Assembly (NCBI GenBank): GCA_023548195.1
Contig: JAJHZJ010000014.1
Span: 12,872,718 to 12,936,717, forward strand
DNA length: 64,000 bases
Source: Bettongia penicillata ogilbyi
Lineage: Eukaryota > Chordata > Mammalia > Diprotodontia > Potoroidae
Direction: 5' to 3'
In this document: positions 54,477 through 64,000 of the stretch, piece by piece
How positions within the stretch are numbered: position 1 is the stretch's first letter
Layout of the letters: each line of letters starts with the position of its first letter
The notes under the pieces: model-generated
Databases searched by the model: none
What the model saw: the letters and a program-made list of their open reading frames with translations, nothing else
Told to the model about the DNA's origin: nothing
Made by a program: the position numbers and the translations under genes

Positions 54477-56789
54477 GATCCAGGAAATTTGAGTATGATG
54501 GTAGGACACTAGTGGTGGGGAGGGGAGAAGAGAGGGTGGAACTTCTCTTTCATCCCTGTTAGCTAACCAGTGTGAAGTTCTGAGGACCAGTATGTTTGAT
54601 GATGCTCATCTGAGTATAGAAAGCATAGTTGGCAGAACCTAGTTTTAAAAGCAAGTGAGTCAACAATATGCATCTTCTACTGGCTCTTCTAGGATTAAAA
54701 GCTAATTTTAATAAGAGAAGGTTAGCAGAACTATTAGGCCATAGCTCTTACTGAGTCAACATACTCCTGTTCCTAGGTATATTCATTTTCAAAGTCAGTC
54801 ATGCAAACCTGACTGGCTAGGTAGGACACGAAGGACCCCAAAACAGCTGCCTACCTCAGGGTAAAGGGTGCAGAATGTGGCACAGTACAGTTCAGTTCTA
54901 TTCTCTTATCTCTCCATTATGCCCATTCCTCTATCCACCCAGAAATTAACTTCTAATAATTCCCCTTTTCAAAGATAAAGGACCAGCAGGCATGAGGAAG
55001 ACCAGGTAAGCAATGCTCAAGGGTCAGGTTAGGGGAAATAAAAACTACTGAGTTCAGAAGTCAGATTGAAAAAAATTTAAATAAGGTTCAATTACATTGG
55101 TTAAAACACTGTAAAATGAAATAATTCATAATCTTTCATAAAGACAGTTCAAATGAGAGATGAGAGCTCAGGGAGATCATCATGGGAAGAAAATAATTAC
55201 TACTAACTATGAGATAACATATTTACATTACCTTCAAAAAAGCTTGTGAACAAGTTATTATAGGCTACCAGCTGCTTCAGGTACTTGATCCTATAGGATG
55301 TCTGAAGGTACCTCAATAGATTATTATAAAACATGAAAGAATCACTCTTGCTAATGAGGTCAGGCTCAGTTTAATAAAGCCTCTTAAGACAAGTCATACA
55401 AATTCAATTTCTTGTACTGTGGATTTATGTCTCCATAACAATGTTTAGTGTTTCATGGAGAGAGCAAGCCTATGTTTATAGAATTTAAACCCTCTCTACT
55501 CTTCTAAGGTAAATGACTAGCAGACTGGTGAAGCTAGAGGAGGTATAAACAAGAAGCTTTGAGAGAAATTTTAAAAAGGAAGGGGAGTAAAATTAATTCC
55601 AGACCCCAAACTGCCCCCATCTGGAGCTATAAGAGCCAGGCCAGAGTGATGACAGCAATAATTACACTGCCTTATCAAAAATGCCTATAGAATATTCTCC
55701 TGGATCAGACAGCCAGAAGAGTCTGGTCATGGGCAGAACTTCTCCTCTGAAGGGAAGTTTCCAGTATTCTCTTGTCATATTAAGAGGGAGAGACTGAAGA
55801 TGACATCCCAGGAATGACCAGGAGGAGTCTTGTCAGCCTCACCCCTATTATTTGCTGGCCACCATGGCTGTTCTCTGTAGAAAGGTCCATTGCAGTCTCT
55901 GAGAAGTTAACTCTGTCTCCACTGTCCAGCATTCCCAGAGTGCCAGTTTGTTTTTTTTTTTACTTCTGCTCATAGCTTCAGTACAAGAAGGTAGCACATG
56001 ATGACTTCTGTGTTATTCCAACTTATGCAGATGCCCTTTGTTTACTACTCCCTAGGAAAGACTCTCCAGGAGGCTGAATTCTATCCTTTTTAACTACTCT
56101 CCATTCAGCTACCTGAACTTTAGACAAGTAAACTAAGTTGCTATTGTGCTGTATATCCTGCCAAACCTAAACTCTCCTAGGAACTTTTAAGAAGCCTGAA
56201 ATTCTACTCCAGAAACCAAGTGCTGGACCTGACTAACTCCACCATGGTTCTTCCCAAAGTTTCCAGGAAATTCTCTGTAGCTTCTGCCCTTCTATAGGTT
56301 GTTCTCAGATGTTTCTGCAAACAGGCACAAGCAATCAGGATGGGAACCAGTCTCATGATTATTCCTGAGTAGTAGGTCTCTTGGATCTCTAGTAAGGCAG
56401 AACTGTTACTATGATTTAATTGGAAATATTGTCCAGGTAATTCAGGTAGAATCAAATTAGGTTAGAGTGGGGTAAATACTAGACTAAACATTTGCATTGG
56501 TTAAATAGAGCACTCACCCCACAGCTCTCTGCCATTGTAAAGGACATAGGTCCCTGTGGCTCAGCAGCAGAGAGGATAGGTTTGGGATAAAAGATCCATT
56601 ATTTTTTAAACTTCTAAAGTTTATGTGAGGTTAGAATCATGTAGGTTTTCTCTATCCCTAAAGTCTCCCAGTATCAGATTCAAGGATAAAAATCAACCTA
56701 TGTATAAGTACTATATATATAAACTTGTTGTTAGAGGCTGTATGCAAAATCAATCATGAGAAAAAGCACAGAATATCAGACTTCAGTAT

Positions 56790-57100
56790 CTAGTTCAACT
56801 CTCTTTTATGGATGAGGAAATCTGAGCGTCTGAACTGGCAGAGTGACGTAAGGGAAAATAAGACCAAATCTGGAGCCACAGGACCAAGGTTTTAATCTCA
56901 GGTTTGCTACCTACTACCTTGGGCAAAAAACTCTCTGAGGCTCAGTTTCCTGATCTATAAAATGAGGTTGGGCAGTATCATCTTCAGGGTTCTTTCCCAA
57001 CAAAAATACATTATTACATGACTTATCTAATGTCACACAGCTAGCTAGAGGTAGAACCTGCAGTAAAATCTTCATACTTCTAGTTCAGTTTGCTAAACCA
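56790..57100. mobile_element. CORE-SINE pair: sense copy inside an antisense copy
   Basis: Antisense words at 56790-56850 (tggatgaggaaatctgagcg) and 57020-57100 (atgtcacacagctagctaga) flank a sense copy at about 56865-57010 (aaatctggagccacaggacc, cagtttcctgatctataaaa). The order suggests a sense SINE inserted into an older antisense one. Confidence 0.65.
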
Positions 57101-57604
57101 TGTATAGTGCAAGAATCAGGTGGGCCAAAGACACTATTTGAAATTCTCCTCACAGAGCTCATTACATTCACTGTCTACAAATGATCCCTTGTTTGGCTGA
57201 CCCAAATCTATTCTGGCCTTACATGAAGAAATGCTATTTCCCAGAGAAATTAGATGGTTTAAAAACTCAGTTTTTACTCATGGGGGAAGTATTCACAGTG
57301 CAACAATGTGGGTGAAGTCTTGCAAATGTAGCAGACTAATGGCCCAGAAATAAAGATCTTAGGGGAAGACATATCAGCTTTGAATAGAAAAGTTGGACTT
57401 TTCCAAGTAAAGTAAAAACTGCTTGTCTGGTGGCAACAGATTGATATTGCAGGGGGTTAGCTAGCCCAGGAAATTCTATGGGTCACCATGTAGGTCTGAG
57501 GAATCTTAGGTCACAATTTCTGATCTCTGTAACTTGACAATATTCTGTATTATTTGAACTTATTTCTCTTATTTATTTAAAATAACAACATAATCCAAAT
57601 ACCT

Positions 57605-57844
57605 GGGCAATTGAGTGGCACAGTGGATAAAGTGCTGGGCCTGAAGTCAGGAAGACATCTTTAGAGGTTAAATCTAGCCTCAGACACTTACTCTGTGACC
57701 TTGGGCAGTCATTTAACCCTGTTTGCCTCAATTTCCTCTTCTGTAAAATGAGCTAGAGAAGAACATGGCAAACCATTTCAGTATCTTTGCCAAGAAAACT
57801 CCAAATGGTATCACGAAGAGTCAGACATGACAACAGCAAAAAAC
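57605..57844 (+). mobile_element. Marsupial tRNA-derived SINE (MAR/WSINE type) with perfect target-site duplication
   Basis: 240 bp with head gggcaattgagtggcacagt, tgctgggcctgaagtcagga, cctcagacacttactctgtg, and the diagnostic 3' part aaaccatttcagtatctttg then gaagagtcagacatgacaac. Flanks ccaaatacct at 57595-57604 and 57845-57854 are identical. Lies in the MTA1 intron, opposite to MTA1. The interval 57855-58195 is unassigned. Confidence 0.93.
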
Positions 57845-58199
57845 CCAAATACCTAACCTTAATCTCTACATAGGTTGTTGGAATAAAAGGAGTATCTAGT
57901 TTGGGCAAGGTAAGAACTAGTAGCAGGGGTAAGGTCATATATAAGTTGAAGTGTCTAATAGATTTGATTTGTGGGCCATAATAAAGCATTTTAGAATGAC
58001 AGAATACATCTCAATGAAGATGACATCATGACTGGTCCTGTTCTTGTTTAGGATTTTTTTCCTCCTGGAAAAAAAACCCAAACCAGTTATTTGGCTTTAA
58101 GATATCTTTAAAGCAATCAATAAGCTACCTATGTGTAAACTGGAAACTCCCTACCAACGACACATCAAGGTTCGTTGTTTTTTTTAAAGAGTGACAAAA

Positions 58200-58330
58200 G
58201 CAAAGTGCCAGACTATGAAGGCTTGAGAAGTGATTGGCTGGGAAAGGAAGGAGAGATCAAGAATGATTATTTGAGTAAATGGTAAGATCTAGTGAAGGTT
58301 TTTAAGGATGAGGGACACTTAGACATGTTT
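58200..58330 (-). mobile_element. LINE-2 antisense, left of the LTR element
   Basis: Words gtaagatctagtgaaggttt and ttaaggatgagggacactta match the complement of L2. The copy appears to be interrupted at 58335 by the LTR element and to resume at 61290. Confidence 0.55.
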
Positions 58331-58335
58331 TCAGG

Positions 58336-58781
58336 TGTACTGTTAATGTATTTTTGCATAATAGGAAGAGTTTTCTCATCCATTAATAGGCCCATGTGAC
58401 CTACTTGAGACACATGGAAGCCTGAGATTCTGTGGTGGAAGAAGCTTGCTGAAAAAGTGGAGCAGGAAGGGTGGAGCCAAGCTTAAAGCAAGTTGGACAT
58501 AGCAGTTAGAGCTGAGGGACAGAGAAGCAGCAGGAAGTGAGCTGTGAGTGTTCATTTGTGGGAAGGCCCTAGCAGGGGGAAGGCTTCGGGATGGTGGTGT
58601 CCCCTGCATTGTTATTGTGTATAGATTTCTTTGTTGCTATGATGGATTTGACTTTCTGGTATTTAAATAAATGTTTTGGTTCTGTCTTCCCTGTGGAGAG
58701 TCCGTTATATTTTGAGATTCAGAATTACGCTGCTATATGCATAGCCACCACAGGCACTATGAATATCACACTGGTGCTACA
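58336..58781 (+). repeat. 5' LTR of the ERV-like element
   Basis: 446 nt with a polyadenylation signal AATAAA at 58666-58671 and a U5-like segment after it. Pairs with 60844-61284. Confidence 0.85.
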
Positions 58782-60843
58782 TTTGGTGACAGGGATGGGA
58801 TTATGAAATGTCAGACCTCTATTTGGAGGTAGAGGGGATGTAGAGAGAGAAATGGATATCCCAGGATAGGAGGATTTACCTTATTCCTCCCTAGCAAGAG
58901 AAAGGGCTAAAAGTACAGGGTTCTGTGAAAACTGGGAATTGATGCTACAGAAGGGAGAACCTAGAGAATTGGAAAGATGTTTGCCAGGAATACCAACAGA
59001 ATCATGGAAAGAACTGGTAGGGGTGTAGAGGAGAGGATGGGCCTTGCTAACAAGTTGTCGCCTTATGTAGAAAAGCAGAGACAAGCTGCTGGAAGAGAAA
59101 GCTTGGATGGAAAAGGAGCTGACTGGTTTGCATGAGAATCTTTCTGTGCCACAGCCTTCAGGATCTCCTTTAGAAGAGCAAGCTGGAGTGGGGTAGGGAT
59201 GGGGTCTCAGGTGGCAGAAGAACACACTGCTATTAATTTAGCTCTCAAAAAGAAGAGAAAAACTAACAAAAGGAAATCCATGTAGCCCTTGCACAGGCTG
59301 GGCCTAGATGCCCCGACAACTGCTAGGAGAATATGTAGAAGGAAAGTTAAACAAAGTTAGATGAGGAGGCTTTTACAAGTGCAGACATTTACCCAATACT
59401 AAGAAGAAAGCAGGAGAATCGGGGGGGGGGGGGGGGCATACAGTGTTTAGGGAATTGAGGATTTTACTCAGCAAGATGTCACAGATATTTTGAGTCAGTT
59501 CACCCGAAGGATGGGAGAACTGTTAAAGTGTCTTGAACGGTGAGAATCAGTGATGAAGGGGCTGGAGGAGTACTGATAAATAACAGACTGTTTGAAATTT
59601 ATAGGTATTAGAATCCTTTTGTACAGCAAGCTTTCGGGGATTACTATATGCAAGGAGGTAACAATGAGATTAATCTGTTAGCTTTTGCTGAGGAGGGATG
59701 CAACAGGCAGTATCCCACTGACTCTGTGGTCTAGTGGAGATAGACTCTGGTATTTGCTTAGGGACTGAATGAAGAAGTTAAAGGAGGAGGTAATGAAGAC
59801 AGCAATAATGATGGGAGAAGCCAAGGCTCATCACAAGACCCCCTTAGCAGTTTCTCAGAAACATCATAGTGAAGACAGCTCCTCCTGCTTACAAGCACCT
59901 AATTCTGACTCTACTAACTGGGAAAATAGGGCACTCTCTTTCAGAGGTGCTGGATAAGATTTCACAGTTAAGTGACTTAAGAGAATGGGGAAAAGATAAA
60001 TTTCCTTGAGAGAGAAGAGTAAATAGCCAGTAGATACAATCAAAATAGACTGACAAGAATTGTTTACTGTTCTATTGAGAGCAGGGGTAGATTTTGGAAG
60101 GAATAAATGGTATTCCAACTAATGAACTAAAATGTATTGAGAAAAGGGGCTTAATATTAGATGGAACAGTAAGAACTGCCTTGAAACATTGTATCCAAGT
60201 TTGTCACGCCTTCAGAGAGAACAGGACATTGGCCAGATTAAAGAAAGTACATCTCTAGCCACAATGATAATCCCAAATTTGCAAATCAGAAAGCAGTAAA
60301 CAACAATGAATGAGGCTATGAGAGTGTGTTCATGGACTCCAGAAGCATGGCTGAGCCTCTATCTACCCTGCTTCTGGTTACCGTCTGCTTAGTTTTTTGT
60401 CTGTCAAACTTCTTTGCTAGATTTGTTTCCTGCAGGCTCAGTACCCACCTGCAGATGCCTGATAGCTTAAGCTGGATGTCACCCTCTGTCTATGACTGTG
60501 ATGTGTCATCCCTGGACCTGGCGTCAATCAAGCACAAGATGCCAGCTAAAGAACTGATCTCTCGAATGGGACCTCTTGGGGTAGGGATAGCTCTACATCC
60601 ATTCTCAGCAGGAAGCAGATATGGAGGAAGAGACCTTTGCCCCTTACCCCAAGATTTTGGGCCCTATTTGTTCAAAGGGGAAATGATAGTGTGCTTGTGG
60701 TCAAGCCCCACTCTAAGATAGTGTTTCATGTGCTTATTTTGTGTTATCCCTGTTATATTACATGCTGTAAAGTTCTGTTGACACCAGTTACCCCTAAACT
60801 CCCACTAACCTAGATAATGGATATGAAAGATCTTGCGGCGAAA
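58782..60843 (+). other. Interior of the ERV-like element
   Basis: About 2.06 kb between the LTRs. The frame 60326-60721 (131 codons) has a hydrophobic segment near its start (LLLVTVCLVFCLSNFFARFV) but no family I recognise; it ends 120 nt before the 3' LTR. The frame 59769-59957 is short and lysine-rich. A poly(G) run lies at 59421-59436. No pol motifs were seen, and the remaining interior is unassigned. Confidence 0.5.
59421..59436 (+). repeat. Poly(G) run
   Basis: 16 consecutive G inside the ERV-like element, a likely slippage or sequencing trouble spot. Confidence 0.95.
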
Positions 60844-61284
60844 TGTACTGTTAATTTATTTTTGCACAATGGAAGATCTTTCCCATCCATTAATAGACCC
60901 TGTGATCTGCTTGAGTCACATTTGTCTGTGGTGAGAGGAACTTACTGAATGGGTGGAGCAGAGCTGAAAGGAAGTTGGACATGGCACTTAGAGCTGAGAG
61001 AGAGAGAAGTAGCAGGCAGCAAGCTATGAGTGTTCATTTGTGAGAAGGCCCTTGCAGGGGGAAGGCTTGGGGATGGGGGTGCCCCCTACATTGTTATTGT
61101 GCATAGATTTCCTTGTTGCTATGATGGATTTAGCTTTCTAGTGTTGGGATTCAGCTTTCTGGTATTTAAATAAATGTTTTGGTTCTGTCTTCCATGGGGA
61201 GAGTCTGTTATATTTTGAGATTCAGAATTATACTGGCATATTCACAGCAACTGTAGGAGCTGTGAATATTGTATTGGTGCTAGG
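60844..61284 (+). repeat. 3' LTR of the ERV-like element
   Basis: 441 nt, the direct repeat of the 5' LTR, with AATAAA at 61169-61174. It carries a small private duplication (tagctttct.../cagctttct..., about 61130-61160). The two LTRs differ at many sites, so the insertion is old. The last two bases (CA in the 5' LTR) appear changed to GG. Confidence 0.85.
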
Positions 61285-61289
61285 GCAGG

Positions 61290-62350
61290 CAGTAGAGAAA
61301 TACAGAGATAAAAGATTAGAGGGTGAAACCTACCAGAAAAGACATGAAGGCATGGAATTAATGCCATATATAATGAAACTGGCCTTGGTGAGAAGGATTA
61401 CTTCTTAGTTGTAAAAACCACTGTAAAGAGAGTGGGTTCACAGTGAATGATCTCTACTTTTTGCAAAATATAAGATGAGGTCTTCAGATAAGACAGGGAG
61501 AGAAGAGGGAAGTAGGGAAGCTCGAGAAGATATGATTTGGAATGGGTTCTGTGGGGAAAAGAATAGCAAATCTAATAGCTTAGGAGGAGTAAAAACATTG
61601 CCTTGATACAGTGAGGACCCGGCTGAGGTTAGAGGATATAAATTTTTTGTAAACCCAGTCTGCATCATTGCATCACTTCAACACTATTCAATAGAACATA
61701 AGCAGAAACAGGGGAGTAGATGGTAGGAGTAATTCAAGGCTGGGAGAAATCCTTAGCCAGTTATGAATAGTGATAAGGTAAGGGGGTAAAAGGAAGGAGA
61801 GTAGGTGATAGTACGGTATTGAGCTGGTTGATCACAAGGTCAAGATTGGGAAGACAGGAAAGTCAAGTCATAGTAGGGATAATGGTCTCAGAGGACAATG
61901 GCCTGAGGAATAGAGAAAATGGAAACCATGAGTAAGATAAAGAATAGCATAGGAAGGAGACAGAATGATAGATTAGAGAGTGTTATCAGCAGAAGGTAAG
62001 AGTTTCTGGTGGAAGTGAAATACCTGTGGGTCATAGGGAGATGCTAGGTGTGAACATCTTTCTGTATGGCTAAGGCAGAGTAAACTAGTAGGTCATGAGA
62101 TGGGAGACAGCAATTAGGAGGCAAGGGATGCGTGTTGAGGAGAAGAAAATAGATAGTTAGGCACTAAACTCACCAAGAAAAGAGAGAAAATTATCTGGAG
62201 TCTGGTAAACTACAGTCACAATATTCTGAACTGGATGATAAACCACTGATAGAGAGTGAACTCTGAAGGTACAAAGATTGTTGAAAGATGGTGGGAGAAA
62301 AGAGAAGGGATGGGGAAAAAGGGAGAGGGAAGAGAGAGAAGAGAGACAAG
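61290..62350 (-). mobile_element. LINE-2 antisense (probable), right of the LTR element
   Basis: Purine-rich, with L2-complement-like wording (ggcctt-ggtgagaaggatta). The junction cagtagag/aaata fits continuation from 58330. Distal parts are too diverged to be sure. The interval 62350-62570 is a GA-rich tract and unassigned sequence. Confidence 0.4.
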
Positions 62351-62572
62351 GGAGGGAGAGGAGGGAAAGACAGAGGCAGAGAAGTATCTTAGTCTGACTT
62401 TGAGAAAGTAAAAGAAAAACCTGATTACTTCAGTAAACTCAAGAAGGATGAAGGAAAAAAAAGGAATTAGAAAATTATTTAGATTTTGTTCTTTATAGTA
62501 CATTATAAACCTGTTAAAGACTATGTCTTCAAGTATACATTATTAACTAGGACAAGATTTCTATCTAAACCA

Positions 62573-62720
62573 GGGAGTTCTTAACCTTTTTTTGTGTCAT
62601 AGATTTCTCCGGCCTATGCATAAGAGTAATAATGTTTTTAATACATAAAGAAGGGAAAAAATTACAGAGGAAACCTAAATGCCTGTGTCTGTTTCTCTGA
62701 GGAAATTCTTTTTAGAATTA
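62573..62720 (+). mobile_element. Interspersed DNA-transposon-like repeat, copy 2
   Basis: Begins ggagttcttaaccttttttt then gtgtcatagatttctcc, the same start as the repeat at 32985. Ends are uncertain. The sequence to 62960 is AT-rich with atatgtaaaat words and otherwise unassigned. Confidence 0.5.
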
Positions 62721-62962
62721 AGGGCAATTTTGGTACAGTAAATTCATGGCATTTGAAATTATTATGTAAAATGTACTTATATGTAAAATATTAACATATT
62801 TACATATGTAAAGAGTACAAATATATGTAAAATGTGTAATTATGTGTAAAATACGGTTCTAGCTAAAGGGAAATATGCAATGAAAATCTTAATATCATTT
62901 CATGGAATTTATTATTCACATTAATCAAGACCTAGCTGTAGTTAAAAATTTAGTAGTTTAGG

Positions 62963-62981
62963 AGGTGGTGGTGGTGGTGGT
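62963..62981. repeat. (GGT)n microsatellite
   Basis: Six tandem GGT units in the MTA1 intron. Confidence 0.95.
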
Positions 62982-62999
62982 AATTTAGAGAAGTTTAAT

Positions 63000-64000
63000 G
63001 AAGAAAATGGTGCTTGAGTTGTCGAAGAGAGGGACTGTGAGGAAGCTTTAAGGAGTGAATGCATTCTAGAAATGGGTGATAAACAGTGCAAAGGCAAGGA
63101 ATGTCATTTGTAAAGAAGAGAAGGCCAGTTTGCAGGACTGTAGGGTTCTAGAGGAAAGTGAGGTCCAGTGAGGTTGGGAAGACAGGTGGGGGGTGGGTGG
63201 GGTCAGATTGTGTAGGGTTTTAAAAGACTAAGAGGAATTTATGTTAAGCAAGTGGCAAAAGAAAGTCACTTGATTTGATTGAATAGGGGAATCATAAGGT
63301 CAAATTTGTTCTTAATAAAAATTTCTTGGATAACAGTGTATAAGGTGGACTGGAATGGTGAGAGACTAGAGTCAGTAAGAACAATTAGGAGCCTCCAGCA
63401 ATAATCTAGATAAAAGCCTTAAGTAAGGTGATAGATAACCATAACCAGTTGAGAGAAGGGGTCACATACAACAAGATACTAAAGGTAGAAATGTTAAGTT
63501 TTAACAAATGAATGCATACGAAGGAGAGTATTAAAATTACAAATCTGGGAGATGGGAAGGATGGTGGTTCCTTTAACTGAAATAGGAAAATCTCAAAGGA
63601 GGGGGAAGGTGGATCTGAAGGGAAGATAAAAGAGATCAGTTTCAGACACACTCAATTTTAGATGTCTCCCAGACATTTAGTCAGAAATGCCCAAAGGCAT
63701 GAGGCTCAGGCAAGAGATTTGGGCTAGATATGCAAACCTGGCATCCATTTGCATGACATGATAATTAAACTCATGGAAGTCAATGAAATACCAAGAGAGA
63801 GGGAGTAGAGGGAGAAGAGGTCTAGGACAGAACCTAGGGGATATGATATGGATGAAGAGACATCAAAGGAGACAGGGTAGTCAGACAGGTAGGAGATAAA
63901 CCAAGAGGGAGCAATATCACAAAAACTCAGAGAAGAGAGAGCATGGAATTGGAGAGAGTGGTCAACACTATCAAATGCAGTAGAGTTTGAGAAGATCTTC
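63000..64000 (-). mobile_element. LINE-2 antisense, continues past the window
   Basis: Follows the complement of L2 ORF2 in order: ataaacagtgcaaaggcaag, gtgtagggttttaaaagact, catggaagtcaatgaaatac, gtctaggacagaacctaggg, gacaggtaggagataaacca, gtggtcaacactatcaaatg. Diverged and non-coding. Confidence 0.85.

Larger units (their letters stand above)
58336..61284 (+). mobile_element. Endogenous retrovirus-like LTR element, two LTRs, no recognisable pol
   Basis: Direct LTRs at 58336-58781 and 60844-61284 are alike over their whole length. Both start TGTACTGTTAAT; the first ends CTACA. The 5' LTR is followed at once by tttggtgacagggatgggat, similar to the tRNA-Leu-type primer-binding site of ERV-L elements. 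Flanking tcagg (58331-58335) and gcagg (61285-61289) fit a 5-bp target-site duplication. The 2.06-kb interior lacks recognisable reverse transcriptase or integrase, so the copy is non-autonomous or deleted. It lies in the MTA1 intron, opposite to MTA1. Confidence 0.82.
50274..64000 (-). other. MTA1: MTA1 intron, open at the right edge of the window
   Basis: No further MTA1 exon was recognised upstream of the 32-nt exon; the human preceding exon ends ...KKRLLMPSR and nothing like it is visible. The intron is therefore at least 13.7 kb. Its repeats are listed separately. About 50300-51490, 52500-54450 and 54480-56780 show no gene, structure or repeat I can name. Confidence 0.7.

Noticed and set aside
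60326..60721. 131-codon frame as a host gene
   Set aside because: Lies inside the LTR element just before its 3' LTR and matches no family I recognise; kept only as a possible element-encoded frame.

Overview
This is nuclear DNA from a marsupial. Two genes fix the locus: all eight coding exons of CRIP2 (minus strand, 12594 down to 2958) and the last three coding exons of MTA1 (minus strand, 50273 down to 47309). In human, MTA1 and CRIP2 are adjacent in the same orientation, so this is the same synteny block read from the other strand; CRIP1 would be expected beyond the left edge. The marsupial assignment rests on repeats: tRNA-derived SINEs of the MAR/WSINE type, a SINE with an RTE-like tail, RTE and HAL1 (ORF1-only L1) elements, and many LINE-2 and CORE-SINE copies.

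Layout. 1-2190: LINE-2 split by a piece of L1 5' end. 2335-12660: CRIP2, with a CpG-island promoter at about 11.75-13.33 kb. 13.6-15.4 kb: 5'-truncated L1 just upstream of the promoter. 16.84-31.25 kb: one LINE-2 copy opened by a minus-strand L1 of about 6 kb. That L1 was opened by a minus-strand HAL1, which took a plus-strand HAL1 and a SINE. 31.56-32.53 kb: RTE retrotransposon 3' end. 33-45 kb: old SINEs, antisense LINE-2, a Ty3/Gypsy pol remnant (38.7-39.35 kb), CR1/L3-like pieces and unassigned DNA. 45.6-50.3 kb: 3' end of MTA1. 50.3-64 kb: one MTA1 intron still open at the window edge, holding a two-LTR retroelement (58.3-61.3 kb) inserted in antisense LINE-2.

Function. CRIP2 is a two-LIM-domain adaptor protein and MTA1 is a core subunit of the NuRD chromatin complex. 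Both are read leftwards and are separated here by about 33 kb, most of it transposon-derived. No tRNA, rRNA, CRISPR or prokaryotic features were seen. Long open frames outside the exons are parts of decayed retroelements, CpG-island shadows or simple repeats. Repeat names come from recognising sequence by eye; family-level calls and the edges of old copies are approximate.
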